DNA from: Alcanivoracaceae bacterium
GTDB lineage: Bacteria; Pseudomonadota; Gammaproteobacteria; Xanthomonadales; Marinicellaceae
Direction of reading: 5' to 3'
DNA: 64,000 nt
NCBI GenBank assembly: GCA_016744455.1
Contig: JADGEI010000001.1
Location: forward strand, 248,001-312,000
Shown: piece after piece, positions 37,280 to 45,943 of the stretch
How positions within the stretch are numbered: position 1 is the stretch's first letter
How the letters are laid out: each line of letters starts with the position of its first letter
Notes under the pieces: model-generated
What the model was told of the DNA's origin: nothing
The model's input: only the letters and a program-made list of their open reading frames with translations
Databases searched by the model: none
Program-made: the position numbers and the translations under genes

Positions 37280-38362
37280 ATGCAAAACCTATACGCTAAA
37301 AATTATTTGTTTCCCAATCAACAAAATTACCAATTAAGTCGTTTATCAAACACCATACATATTATTATGGTTATGGGTGTGGTATTTTATATGGTGTTTG
37401 CTTATTTTGACATCCAAAAGACGCCTGAATTAACTCAAACTATTCTAATGTTACGCATTTTTTCAATAATTCCCCTAATAACAATTTCATTAGTGTTGTT
37501 GACCAATAAATATAATGGATACATGCCAATTATTATCCTGTTATTGGGTTTGATACCGCTGTTGATAACAATGTATATGCATACAATAATTAAAAACGAA
37601 ATATATTTTATTCCATTAACCTCTAGTTACTTTTTATTGGTAATAATATCATTGTCAGCTTTATTTTCACGGTTACAGTTAGTGCTTGTGATTACTTTAG
37701 GTTTGTTTTTGTCAAACGTAATACTCTTTAATTTTTCAGAAAGTAATCATACTTTCTTAATCGATTTATTTTTTAAATCAATTGGAGTTTATCTTTTCTC
37801 CATAATCATCACTTTTAAAATTAATGAAAATGAAAAGCAAAGTTATTTCTATGCAAAGGAGTTGCATTTTAAGAGTTTAAATGACCCATTAACCCAAGTT
37901 TTCAATAGGAGTGGATTTGATTTATGGGTTAATACAATTACAGAATCTCAGTTGTTCCTGGAAAAAAATGTAACGCTTTTAATGTTGGATATTGATCGAT
38001 TTAAGAAGGTAAATGATACCTATGGTCATCAAGCAGGAGATGATGTGCTAAAAATAATTGCTTCAATGATAAAGTCAGAAGTTGATAGTACATCTTGTAT
38101 CGTGAGATTTGGTGGAGAAGAATTCGTTATTGTAACAATTGGTTTAAATTTTAATAAGAACCAAATACTAGCAGAACGGCTAAGGGAAAAAATTGAATTA
38201 AAATATTTTACCAGTAATAAAGGTATAGAGTTTAATGTAACAGCAAGTATTGGAATGGCAAAGAAGTCCAAAACTACTGAGACAATTGCGGATTTAATTA
38301 AAATCGCAGATCACAATTTATATATCGCTAAGCAAAATGGTCGCAATCAAATTGTATATTAA
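37280..38362 (+). CDS. Membrane-bound diguanylate cyclase (GGDEF)
   Basis: Predicted c-di-GMP synthase of 360 residues. The N-terminal 185 residues hold about six transmembrane helices (for example IIMVMGVVFYMVFAYF, LFLSNVILFNF) forming an unclassified sensor. The GGDEF domain begins at DPLTQVFNRSGFD and includes LLMLDIDRFKKVNDTYGHQA and the active site RFGGEEFVIV. The RxxD inhibitory site expected just before GGEEF is absent (the stretch reads SEVDSTSCIV), so product inhibition may be lacking. The gene stands alone, converging on trmL. Confidence 0.92.
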   Translation: MQNLYAKNYLFPNQQNYQLSRLSNTIHIIMVMGVVFYMVFAYFDIQKTPELTQTILMLRIFSIIPLITISLVLLTNKYNGYMPIIILLLGLIPLLITMYMHTIIKNEIYFIPLTSSYFLLVIISLSALFSRLQLVLVITLGLFLSNVILFNFSESNHTFLIDLFFKSIGVYLFSIIITFKINENEKQSYFYAKELHFKSLNDPLTQVFNRSGFDLWVNTITESQLFLEKNVTLLMLDIDRFKKVNDTYGHQAGDDVLKIIASMIKSEVDSTSCIVRFGGEEFVIVTIGLNFNKNQILAERLREKIELKYFTSNKGIEFNVTASIGMAKKSKTTETIADLIKIADHNLYIAKQNGRNQIVY

Positions 38363-38368
38363 GGTGTG

Positions 38369-38833
38369 TTAACTTTCATCAGAGAAATCAACTTGTCTCA
38401 ATGCTTCATATAACATAATTGCCGCTGTATTAGACAAGTTCAGGCTTCTTGAGTTTTTTTTCATTGGCAGTCTTACCTTGCCTGAAATACAATCAAGAGA
38501 GAGAATGTCATCAGGTATGCCCCGAGTTTCAGGACCAAAAATAAAATAATCACCCCGTTGATAAGTTGCTGTACTATAATTTATGCTGCCTTTTGTGGTC
38601 AAAGCGTATAAGTTCACTGGTTGAGCCTTATTGATAAAATCGGCAAAATTATTATATTCCTTTATTTCAGCAAATTCATGGTAGTCTAATCCAGCTCTGC
38701 GTAAAGCTTTTTCTCCTAGTGAAAATCCAAGCGGGTGAATCAAATGAAGTTGAGCGCCAGTATTAGCACACAGGCGAATAATATTCCCTGTATTGGGTGG
38801 TATTTCTGGTTCAAATAAAACGATATTAAACAT
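38369..38833 (-). CDS. trmL: tRNA (cytidine/uridine-34-2'-O)-methyltransferase TrmL
   Basis: SPOUT-class methyltransferase of 154 residues modifying the wobble base of certain leucine tRNAs. It begins MFNIVLFEPEIPPNTGNIIR, with ALTTKGSINYS, YFIFGPETRGIPD and the knot motif LNLSNTAAIMLYEALRQ. The frame is open 27 codons upstream into ubiA, but ATG 38833 matches the family start, and E. coli TrmL is of similar length. It is divergent from ubiA and ends six bases from the diguanylate cyclase stop. Confidence 0.93.
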   Translation of the reverse strand: MFNIVLFEPEIPPNTGNIIRLCANTGAQLHLIHPLGFSLGEKALRRAGLDYHEFAEIKEYNNFADFINKAQPVNLYALTTKGSINYSTATYQRGDYFIFGPETRGIPDDILSLDCISGKVRLPMKKNSRSLNLSNTAAIMLYEALRQVDFSDES

Positions 38834-38907
38834 AAAAATAGTGTATGAATGTAATCGCTTAATGTTAGAATAAAAGGCTAAAAAAAGACACCAATTATTA
38901 GAAAATA

Positions 38908-39765
38908 ATGCCATTAAAAATCACAATAGAACCTTATCTTAAATTAATTCGTTTTGATAGACCCATCGGTACATTATTGTTGCTGTGGCCAACATTATGG
39001 GCACTATGGATGGCAGCTGATGGTGTCCCTCCAATAAAATACCTTGTTGTTTTCGGAATTGGTGTATTTCTAATGCGATCAGCGGGTTGCGTTATTAATG
39101 ATATAGCAGATAGGAACCTTGATGGAAATGTATCTCGTACAAAATTACGTCCTTTGGCCGCCAAAGAGCTTCCAGTAAAAAAGGCACTGGTCTTTTTTAT
39201 TGTACTATTGCTGGGTGCCGCATTGTTGTTGTTTTTTTTAAATAAACTTGCAATATTAATTGCCTTTATTGCGGCTTTCTTTGCGATTACTTACCCGTAT
39301 ATGAAGCGTCATACCTATTTGCCCCAAATGTATTTAGGCGTGGCATTTGCCTTATCAATTCCTATGGTCTTCGCACAATTACAAGGCAATATTCCTAGTG
39401 AAGCATGGTTACTTTTTATTGCTAATATATTTTGGACCACGGCTTATGACACAATGTATGCAATGGTAGATAGAGATGATGATGTTAATGTCGGTATTAA
39501 GTCTACGGCTATATTATTTGGAGACTTGGATAGTGTTATTATTGCAATAATCCAAGGGTTAATGTTATTGGTATTGCTTTTACTAGGTATTAAAATGGAT
39601 TTGACTGTTTTTTATTACATTAGTCTGTTATTGATGTTAGTTTTGTTTGTTTATCAAAATTCTTTATTAAGAAGTAGGGATACAGGTAACTATTTTAAAA
39701 GTTTTTTAAATAACAATTGGGCTGGAATGATATTGTTTATAGGGATCGTACTAGCAAAAATTTAA
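38908..39765 (+). CDS. ubiA: 4-hydroxybenzoate polyprenyltransferase
   Basis: Intramembrane prenyltransferase of 285 residues that attaches the isoprenoid tail to 4-hydroxybenzoate in ubiquinone synthesis. The two Asp-rich motifs are NDIADRNLDGNVSRTK and YAMVDRDDDVNVGIKS. About eight or nine transmembrane helices are visible, and the N-terminus has LIRFDRPIGTLLLLWPTLWA, typical of UbiA. No ubiC lies beside it. The stop is part of an inverted repeat shared with the convergent lipoprotein gene. Confidence 0.95.
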   Translation: MPLKITIEPYLKLIRFDRPIGTLLLLWPTLWALWMAADGVPPIKYLVVFGIGVFLMRSAGCVINDIADRNLDGNVSRTKLRPLAAKELPVKKALVFFIVLLLGAALLLFFLNKLAILIAFIAAFFAITYPYMKRHTYLPQMYLGVAFALSIPMVFAQLQGNIPSEAWLLFIANIFWTTAYDTMYAMVDRDDDVNVGIKSTAILFGDLDSVIIAIIQGLMLLVLLLLGIKMDLTVFYYISLLLMLVLFVYQNSLLRSRDTGNYFKSFLNNNWAGMILFIGIVLAKI

Positions 39766-39799
39766 TCGAATTATCGAAGTTTAACAATTCGATTAAATT
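39754..39799 (-). terminator. AT-rich hairpin terminator between convergent genes
   Basis: AATTTAATCGAATT (39759-39772) and AATTCGATTAAATT (39786-39799) form a perfect 14-bp inverted repeat with a 13-base loop, spanning both stop codons. A run of five T follows on the minus strand only, so it fits best as terminator of the minus-strand lipoprotein gene. Confidence 0.55.
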
Positions 39800-40124
39800 C
39801 AATAACATCTTTAAGTTGGTAAATCATGCTTTGGGTTTCTTCATAGTTACGAATAAATCCATCGTCACTATATTGCCAGCGGGTGGTTTTATCAGCTATC
39901 GTAATATCGATTAAATACCTAAACTCTGGACCGCCATTGGGTTTTTCAATTTTCTCATGAAAAATGTTTTCAAGAATATCTAATTCAGCCCTGTTTTCGG
40001 TGTCCAGTAATACACCAAGCCTGTCACTTTTTACGACGATATGAGATATTTTAGGTGTTTCTTGGCTGCAAGCAGTTATTAAAAACATTAAGATAATATA
40101 AAGTATATAGATAGGATTTTTCAT
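39771..40124 (-). CDS. Small predicted lipoprotein, function unknown
   Basis: Protein of 117 residues with a lipoprotein signal peptide (YILYIILMFLITACSQ, lipobox Cys19). The mature part is charged and without recognisable domains (HIVVKSDRLGVLLDTENRAE, DITIADKTTRWQYSDDGFIR). It converges on ubiA and lies downstream of another small predicted lipoprotein gene in the same orientation, 60 bases away. Location would be the periplasmic face of the inner or outer membrane; Ser/Gln after the Cys gives no inner-membrane retention signal. Confidence 0.7.
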   Translation of the reverse strand: MKNPIYILYIILMFLITACSQETPKISHIVVKSDRLGVLLDTENRAELDILENIFHEKIEKPNGGPEFRYLIDITIADKTTRWQYSDDGFIRNYEETQSMIYQLKDVIEFNRIVKLR

Positions 40125-40184
40125 TGTTATTATTTTTTTTTACGAAATACTTAATACTTAATATATCATATCGTTTTTTATAAC

Positions 40185-40631
40185 TCAAGGGCTTAAGTAT
40201 GAAAAGCCATGTTCTTGTAGCCACATCATTCTTGGTACGCCATTTTTAACTACTACAACATCATCAATTAAATTTAACTCAATGCCCTTTGTTCTTTTAA
40301 TCGTTTTCAATGTGTCACCGCATGCAGTGAATGTGACATCTTGCATCATTAAAGATTCTATTCGTTTTCTAAATTCACTTTCTTTGGTTATGAAATATAT
40401 TCCAGGGCCATAAGCGACTATTTCAATTTCAACATTATCAACACCATAAAATTTAGAAATATTGACAATATTGGAAATTACTTCAGCTTGAAGTTCCGGG
40501 TCTCTTTTATTCATTTGAATGACAAGTTTATGCACTTCAAAGTCTTCTTCAACAGCCGCTTTGACTTCATTTTGAATAGTGCAGGCATTTATTAGTAAAA
40601 AAAGGGCAATAAATAGGATATTTTTATACAT
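40185..40631 (-). CDS. DsrE/DsrF-like protein with lipoprotein signal
   Basis: Protein of 148 residues. The N-terminus IALFLLINACTIQNEV is a lipoprotein signal. The rest resembles the DsrE/F fold: HKLVIQMNKRDPELQAEVIS, VEIVAYGPGIYFI-like IEIVAYGPGIYFI, and a single conserved Cys in VTFTACGDTLKTI, the position used for sulfur handling in DsrE-type proteins. Periplasmic members often accompany sulfur or thiol chemistry, but nothing nearby supports that. ATG 40631 is chosen because it starts the signal peptide and follows GAGAGAA; ATGs at 40643 and 40655 are alternatives. Confidence 0.7.
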   Translation of the reverse strand: MYKNILFIALFLLINACTIQNEVKAAVEEDFEVHKLVIQMNKRDPELQAEVISNIVNISKFYGVDNVEIEIVAYGPGIYFITKESEFRKRIESLMMQDVTFTACGDTLKTIKRTKGIELNLIDDVVVVKNGVPRMMWLQEHGFSYLSP

Positions 40632-40715
40632 GATTTCTCTCATACTTGAATTCATTTTAGTTGAACCTTATTATATGCCAACTGTCATAAACGGGTCAAA
40701 ATAATAAATAATAGT

Positions 40716-41723
40716 ATGGATAATAATCAAGAAAACAAACAAGAAAATAATGTTTCTGAAACTGCTAAGGTATTCCAACAAGTAAAAGCCTCACTTTCAC
40801 AAGAAATATTTGGTCAGGAAAAATTGGTAGATAGGTTGTTGATGGCACTATTGTCACACGGTCATTTACTGGTAGAGGGAGCGCCAGGGTTAGCAAAAAC
40901 TACTGCAATTAAAGCTTTAGCAGATAGATTGGAGGGAGATTTTAAACGCATTCAGTTTACTCCTGATTTGTTGCCTTCAGATTTAACCGGAACTGAAATA
41001 TATCGTACACAAACAGGGGAGTTTGAATTTCAGAGAGGCCCATTGTTTCATAATTTGATTTTAGCTGATGAAGTTAATCGGGCACCAGCAAAAGTTCAAT
41101 CAGCATTACTTGAAGCCATGGGTGAGCAGCAAATCACAATTGGTAGTACTACCTACCCATTACCTAAATTATTTTTAGTAATGGCAACACAAAACCCAAT
41201 TGAACAAGAAGGTACCTACCCATTACCTGAAGCACAACTAGATAGATTTCAAATGCATGTAGCTATTGACTATCCTGATGCAAGCACTGAAAAAGATATC
41301 TTAAAACTTGCTCAAGACCGTGATAAAGATGGCTATACAAAACCAACTAAAGATTCTGTTTACTTGACTCAGGAAACTGTTTTTAGTGCTCAACAACAGG
41401 TCTTGGAATTGTATGTGGCTGAAAATTTGCAAACTTACATGGTAGAGCTTATTTTGGCAACACGTAACCCAGCTAAATATGACAAAGAACTTGCAGATAT
41501 GATTAGTTATGGTGGTTCTCCACGAGCAACTATCGCACTTGATAGGTGTTCACGTGCTTATGCTTTCCTTATGGGGAGAGATCACTTATTGCCAGAAGAT
41601 GTCCACCATGTCATCCATGATGTCTTGAGACATCGATTAATTTTGAGTTTTGAAGCAGAGGTTGAAGGAATTACTCCAGATGATGTTATAGATCGATTAT
41701 TGAAAATTGTACCTATAATATAA
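40716..41723 (+). CDS. moxR: MoxR family AAA+ ATPase
   Basis: AAA+ ATPase of 335 residues of the MoxR group, thought to act as a chaperone with von Willebrand A proteins encoded beside it. Motifs: LVEGAPGLAKTTAIKAL (Walker A), LILADEVNRAPAKVQSALLE (Walker B), MATQNPIEQEGTYPLPEAQL (sensor 1) and the lid YGGSPRATIALDRCSRA. It begins a six-gene operon and is followed by the DUF58 gene after one base. The N-terminal 20 residues are polar and Asn/Gln-rich. Confidence 0.94.
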   Translation: MDNNQENKQENNVSETAKVFQQVKASLSQEIFGQEKLVDRLLMALLSHGHLLVEGAPGLAKTTAIKALADRLEGDFKRIQFTPDLLPSDLTGTEIYRTQTGEFEFQRGPLFHNLILADEVNRAPAKVQSALLEAMGEQQITIGSTTYPLPKLFLVMATQNPIEQEGTYPLPEAQLDRFQMHVAIDYPDASTEKDILKLAQDRDKDGYTKPTKDSVYLTQETVFSAQQQVLELYVAENLQTYMVELILATRNPAKYDKELADMISYGGSPRATIALDRCSRAYAFLMGRDHLLPEDVHHVIHDVLRHRLILSFEAEVEGITPDDVIDRLLKIVPII

Positions 41724-41724
41724 T

Positions 41725-42660
41725 ATGAGTTCAGCTACTCAAGTAACGACCAAGGCTCTTGTGCAACAACAAGTCCATGCTAAAACATTGTCTTTAACAG
41801 GCCGAAAAAAAGCCTCGTCAGCAATTTCTGGACTTCATGATTCGCGTTTTCGAGGGCGAGGAATGGATTATCAAGAATCGCGAGTCTATCAGGCTGGTGA
41901 TGATATTCGAAACATGGATTGGTTAGTAACAGCTAGGACAGGCACAGCTCATACAAAATTGTTTCAAGAAGAAAGAGAGCGTCCAATACATATCATCATG
42001 GATAATAATACCTCGATGTCCTTTGGAACGAGAAAACAATTTAAATCAGTTTTGGCCGCAAAAGCCGCATCATTATTGTCATGGGCAGCTGTAAAAAATG
42101 GCGACAGAGTGGGTGTGTTAAGTTATGGGAAAAATGGCATTCACCATGAAAAACCCGTGGGTGGAAAACGTGGAATGATGCGTTTAATTGCTCATCTAGT
42201 ACAAGCCGATAAAGAAAATAATGATTCGCAAAAGTCTACACTTTTAGAAGATGCACTGAAAAGGTTAAGGACGATTATACGGCCAGGATCTTTGGTTATC
42301 ATCATAAGTGACTTTTATCATTTAGGTAAAGAAGTTAAACGCCATTTGATTCAATTAAAAAAACACAATGATGTTTTGGCTTTTTTTGTAACAGATACAT
42401 TTGAAACACGCACTCCATTACCAGGGATATATGGTATCAACAACGAAAAAAGTGCAGTTATCTTTAATACCAACAAGTCATCTGATGTGACTAGTATGCA
42501 GCAAAAACAAAATCAACATTTAGATAACGTATATGAAAATATTCAAAAATCAGGTGTACCCGTTATTCCTCTTATGACCAATGACAAATTACAAGATAAA
42601 ATAAAACAAGCCATTAAAACACCAAATGCTGCTTGGTCTAGTTGGAGGAATACCTTGTAA
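41725..42660 (+). CDS. DUF58 domain protein
   Basis: Protein of 311 residues of the DUF58 family with a vWA-like fold, always close to MoxR. The signature FRGRGMDYQESRVYQAGDDI, RNMDWLVTARTGTAHTKLFQ-type motif and the degenerate metal site IIMDNNTSMSFG are visible. No transmembrane helix is evident, so it is probably cytoplasmic and bound to MoxR. Its stop overlaps the next start (TAATG), and it follows moxR after one base. Confidence 0.92.
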   Translation: MSSATQVTTKALVQQQVHAKTLSLTGRKKASSAISGLHDSRFRGRGMDYQESRVYQAGDDIRNMDWLVTARTGTAHTKLFQEERERPIHIIMDNNTSMSFGTRKQFKSVLAAKAASLLSWAAVKNGDRVGVLSYGKNGIHHEKPVGGKRGMMRLIAHLVQADKENNDSQKSTLLEDALKRLRTIIRPGSLVIIISDFYHLGKEVKRHLIQLKKHNDVLAFFVTDTFETRTPLPGIYGINNEKSAVIFNTNKSSDVTSMQQKQNQHLDNVYENIQKSGVPVIPLMTNDKLQDKIKQAIKTPNAAWSSWRNTL

Positions 42661-43148
42661 TGGATAAGGCAGCTGTAACTTTAGAATTAAGAGATATTCA
42701 CTTGCCTGATACACCAAGTTATTGGCCATTAGCGCCAGGATGGTGGTTATTAATCATGGTTTCACTGGTTGTTTTTTATTTTATCTATAACTATTTAAAA
42801 CAAAAAAGAAAAAATAGACACTTGAATTATATTATGCAACAACAATTACAAGCCATACAAAGTGATTTTAAAAAGCACAATAATAAACATATATTAGCTG
42901 CTGATATTTCTGAATTACTTAAGCGTTTTGTTCGCCATATTTTAAAAAATACACAAGCAGCATCATTAACAGGTGATACTTGGGTGCATTACTTAAACCA
43001 ACAAGTTGATACTAGTGTCTTTGATAAGTTTAAAACAGAATTAACACAGGCTCAGTATGTGCCACATTTAGATTATGACGCCCCTAGCTTTTTAGCAACC
43101 GTTAAAAACTATTTCCCAGCGGCCATTAAAGGAATTAAAAATGCTTGA
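42660..43148 (+). CDS. DUF4381 domain membrane protein
   Basis: Protein of 162 residues with one N-terminal transmembrane helix (WWLLIMVSLVVFYFIYNYL) preceded by the family motif LRDIHLPDTPSYWPLAPGW, then a helical cytoplasmic domain (ISELLKRFVRHIL, WVHYLNQQ). ATG 42660 is used rather than 42642 because it overlaps the DUF58 stop and has GGAGGAAT upstream. It overlaps batA by eight bases. DUF4381 proteins occur almost only in Bat operons; function is unknown. Confidence 0.88.
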   Translation: MDKAAVTLELRDIHLPDTPSYWPLAPGWWLLIMVSLVVFYFIYNYLKQKRKNRHLNYIMQQQLQAIQSDFKKHNNKHILAADISELLKRFVRHILKNTQAASLTGDTWVHYLNQQVDTSVFDKFKTELTQAQYVPHLDYDAPSFLATVKNYFPAAIKGIKNA

Positions 43149-44109
43149 ATTTCAATGGCAAAACGCATTTTATTTAGCATTATTACCACTGTTAGCAGCT
43201 TTGTTACCAGCTGTAAAACAAGCCAGTATCACCACTGTAAAAGTGCCATTTTTTGCAAATTTTTGGAAATCATTGGCCAGTGTTAATCAACAAATAAAAT
43301 GGTGGATAAAACTATTGGCGCTCATTTCATGGCTATTGTTTGTTTTGGCAGCAGCTAAACCTGTCTGGATTGGAGATGCAATTGCATTACCTGTAGAAGG
43401 GCGTGATTTAATGATGGCTGTTGATGTATCTGGCTCAATGCAAGAGAAAGACATGAAGGTCAATGGACGAGAAGTCGATAGGTTGACCATGATAAAGTAT
43501 GTGGCCGGTGATTTTATCGAGCGCAGAAAAGGAGACCGTATTGGCTTAATTTTATTTGGGCAACAAGCCTACTTACAAACACCATTGAGTTTTGATAGAA
43601 AAACAGTAAAGACACTTCTCCAAGAATCAATTATAGGCATAGCAGGAAAGGCAACAGCAATCGGTGACGCAATAGGTTTGGCAGTTAAAAGAGTAAGAAA
43701 AACAAATGACAATAACCGTATTTTAATTTTGTTAACGGATGGTCAGAATACGGCAGGTGAAATTCAGCCAATAAAAGCAGCAGAATTGGCCAAACAGGAA
43801 GGATTGAAAGTTTATACTATAGGTATTGGTGCCGACGAAGTCTATCGGCGAACTGTATTTGGTAACCGAAGAGTCAACCCATCTCTTGATTTGGATGAAG
43901 CAACTTTAACGAAAATAGCAGAGATGACAGGTGGGCGCTATTTCCGTGCTCGAAATACAAAAGATTTAAATAATATCTATGCTATGCTTGATGAATTAGA
44001 ACCGTTAGCTAAGGAAGACGAATTCTATCGCCCTACAGAAACACTCTTTTTCTATCCATTATCAGCAGCACTATTGCTCTTATTAACAGTTTTTAGGTTG
44101 CGAGCTTAA
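43141..44109 (+). CDS. batA: von Willebrand factor A membrane protein, BatA type
   Basis: Protein of 322 residues with N-terminal BatA hydrophobic segments (FYLALLPLLAALLPAV, WIKLLALISWLLFVLAAA), a vWA domain carrying an intact metal site (AVDVSGSMQEKD, then TDGQNTAG), and a C-terminal helix (FFYPLSAALLLLLTVF). The vWA domain would face the periplasm. In Bacteroides, Bat proteins were named for aerotolerance; in gammaproteobacteria their role is unresolved. It is tightly linked to batB (one base). Confidence 0.9.
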   Translation: MLEFQWQNAFYLALLPLLAALLPAVKQASITTVKVPFFANFWKSLASVNQQIKWWIKLLALISWLLFVLAAAKPVWIGDAIALPVEGRDLMMAVDVSGSMQEKDMKVNGREVDRLTMIKYVAGDFIERRKGDRIGLILFGQQAYLQTPLSFDRKTVKTLLQESIIGIAGKATAIGDAIGLAVKRVRKTNDNNRILILLTDGQNTAGEIQPIKAAELAKQEGLKVYTIGIGADEVYRRTVFGNRRVNPSLDLDEATLTKIAEMTGGRYFRARNTKDLNNIYAMLDELEPLAKEDEFYRPTETLFFYPLSAALLLLLTVFRLRA

Positions 44110-44110
44110 T

Positions 44111-45943
44111 ATGGGATTAACTGAAATACATTTTATTCGACCGTTAGTATTACTTGCTTTGCCTGTAGTACTATTTATTATTTGGTTATTAATACGTAAC
44201 CGAACTAAAGACGATGGTTGGGCTAAAATATGCGATCCACACTTACTGGATGCTATCAAAATTGAATCGGCTGGAAAAGGAAGTAAATGGGCATTGTTAC
44301 TTTATCCAATAAGTCTAATTACATTAATCGCAATTGCAGGCCCAGCTTTTAGGAAATTGCCTACACCAGTAATAAAAAACCAATCAGCGCTTGTTATTGC
44401 ACTAGACATATCACGTAGTATGTTGGCAGATGATATCAAGCCAAACCGATTAGAACGAGCCAAATTTAAAATCAATGACATTCTCTCACAACGCAAAGAT
44501 GGGCAAACAGCACTATTGGTCTATGCAGGAGATGCTTTTGTCGTTACGCCATTAACGGATGATACCGATACAATAGCTTTAATGTTAAAGGCAATCAGCC
44601 CAGATATAATGCCAGAACAAGGCACTCGTGTTGATTTTGCCTTAACAAAATCACAAAAATTGCTAAAACAAGCAGGGTATATGCGAGGAGATATCTTACT
44701 AATTGGTGATGGTGTTAATTTGTCCAAAACAAAGTCTGTGGTTAAGGAGTTGGTAAGCAACACTATCACCACATCAGTTTTGGCTGTAGGTACTATAGAC
44801 GGCGCACCAATTCCCATCCAAACAGGCTTTGTTAAAGATAGTGCAGGTAACATCGTCATTCCAAAGCTTCAGGTTGATGATTTAAGCCAGCTAGCTGCCA
44901 ATGGGAATGGCCGATTTGCTCAATTAACTGGAGATACATCGGATATTGACTATTTGTTACCATCGGTTGAAGACGAAAATAACAATGAAGAGAATAATAA
45001 GGATGATGCTTTTGATACCGAAAAATACATCGATGAAGGCCCGTGGCTAGCTTTGTTATTATTGCCTTTGGTTGCCCTATTGTTTAGAAAAGGGTTGTTA
45101 TTAAGTTTGTTTTTTGTTGTTGGTTTACAAACGCCTCAATCTTCGTATGCAATTGATTGGGATAGCTTGTGGTATAACTCGGATCAACAGGCTGCACAAC
45201 AACTGCAAAATGGTAATGCTAAAAATGCTTTTAATATGGCAAAGTCTGATAAATGGAAAGCCACTGCAGCCTTCAGGGATAAAGATTACCAACAAGCACA
45301 ATCGTTATTTGATGATGGCAGTGCGGATGGTTATTACAACCAAGGTAATGCACTTGCTGCTAGTGGTAAACTCAAAGAGGCGATTGAATCGTATGAAAAC
45401 GCATTGAAAATTCGACCAGATGATGAAGATACACTCTACAATAAAAAACAAGTGGAACAGGCATTAGAACAGCAAGAAAAACAGAACCAAGATAAACAAG
45501 ATCAAGACAATAAAGATCAAGACAATAAAGATCAGGATTCACAGGATCAAGAGAACAAAGACCAAAATCAAGAGCAGCAAAATCAAAAAGATGGTGAAGG
45601 AGAGCAGAAAGAAAGTGAGGAAAATCAACAACAAGATTCACAAGATAACCCTGACAAACAAGAGAAAGAACAACAATCAGGTGAAATGACTGAGGAAGAA
45701 AAGAAGAAACAAGAGCAAGAACAAAAGAAGTTAGACCAGGCGGATAAAGAAGCGAAAGAGAAACAACAAGAGCAAGAAGTCAAAATGTCGCCAAAAGAAT
45801 TAGCTGAAGAAGCAGAAAATAAAGAAGCAATAGAGCAGTGGTTACGTCGAATTCCAGATGACCCGGGTGGGTTATTACGCAGAAAATTCTATTATCAATA
45901 TAAACAACAAGAAAGAGTGAACGATGAATCAGAAGATTGGTAA
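44111..45943 (+). CDS. batB: vWA and TPR membrane protein, BatB/BatC fusion type
   Basis: Protein of 610 residues. Two N-terminal helices precede a vWA domain with ALDISRSMLADDIKPNRLER and LIGDGVNL. A third hydrophobic stretch (ALLLLPLVALLFRKGLLLSLF) leads into a periplasmic TPR region (DGYYNQGNALAASGKLKEA, YENALKIRPDDEDTLYNKK). A highly charged Gln/Asp/Lys/Glu tract of about 110 residues follows, and the end reads LRRIPDDPGGLLRRKF, a conserved BatC-type tail. Thus BatB and BatC functions lie in one chain. It overlaps batD by 20 bases. Confidence 0.9.
   Translation: MGLTEIHFIRPLVLLALPVVLFIIWLLIRNRTKDDGWAKICDPHLLDAIKIESAGKGSKWALLLYPISLITLIAIAGPAFRKLPTPVIKNQSALVIALDISRSMLADDIKPNRLERAKFKINDILSQRKDGQTALLVYAGDAFVVTPLTDDTDTIALMLKAISPDIMPEQGTRVDFALTKSQKLLKQAGYMRGDILLIGDGVNLSKTKSVVKELVSNTITTSVLAVGTIDGAPIPIQTGFVKDSAGNIVIPKLQVDDLSQLAANGNGRFAQLTGDTSDIDYLLPSVEDENNNEENNKDDAFDTEKYIDEGPWLALLLLPLVALLFRKGLLLSLFFVVGLQTPQSSYAIDWDSLWYNSDQQAAQQLQNGNAKNAFNMAKSDKWKATAAFRDKDYQQAQSLFDDGSADGYYNQGNALAASGKLKEAIESYENALKIRPDDEDTLYNKKQVEQALEQQEKQNQDKQDQDNKDQDNKDQDSQDQENKDQNQEQQNQKDGEGEQKESEENQQQDSQDNPDKQEKEQQSGEMTEEEKKKQEQEQKKLDQADKEAKEKQQEQEVKMSPKELAEEAENKEAIEQWLRRIPDDPGGLLRRKFYYQYKQQERVNDESEDW
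45500..45529 (+). repeat. 15-bp tandem repeat in batB
   Basis: GATCAAGACAATAAA occurs twice in a row (45500-45514, 45515-45529), followed by a partial third copy, encoding the Asp-Gln-Asp-Asn-Lys repeats of the low-complexity tract. Confidence 0.75.
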
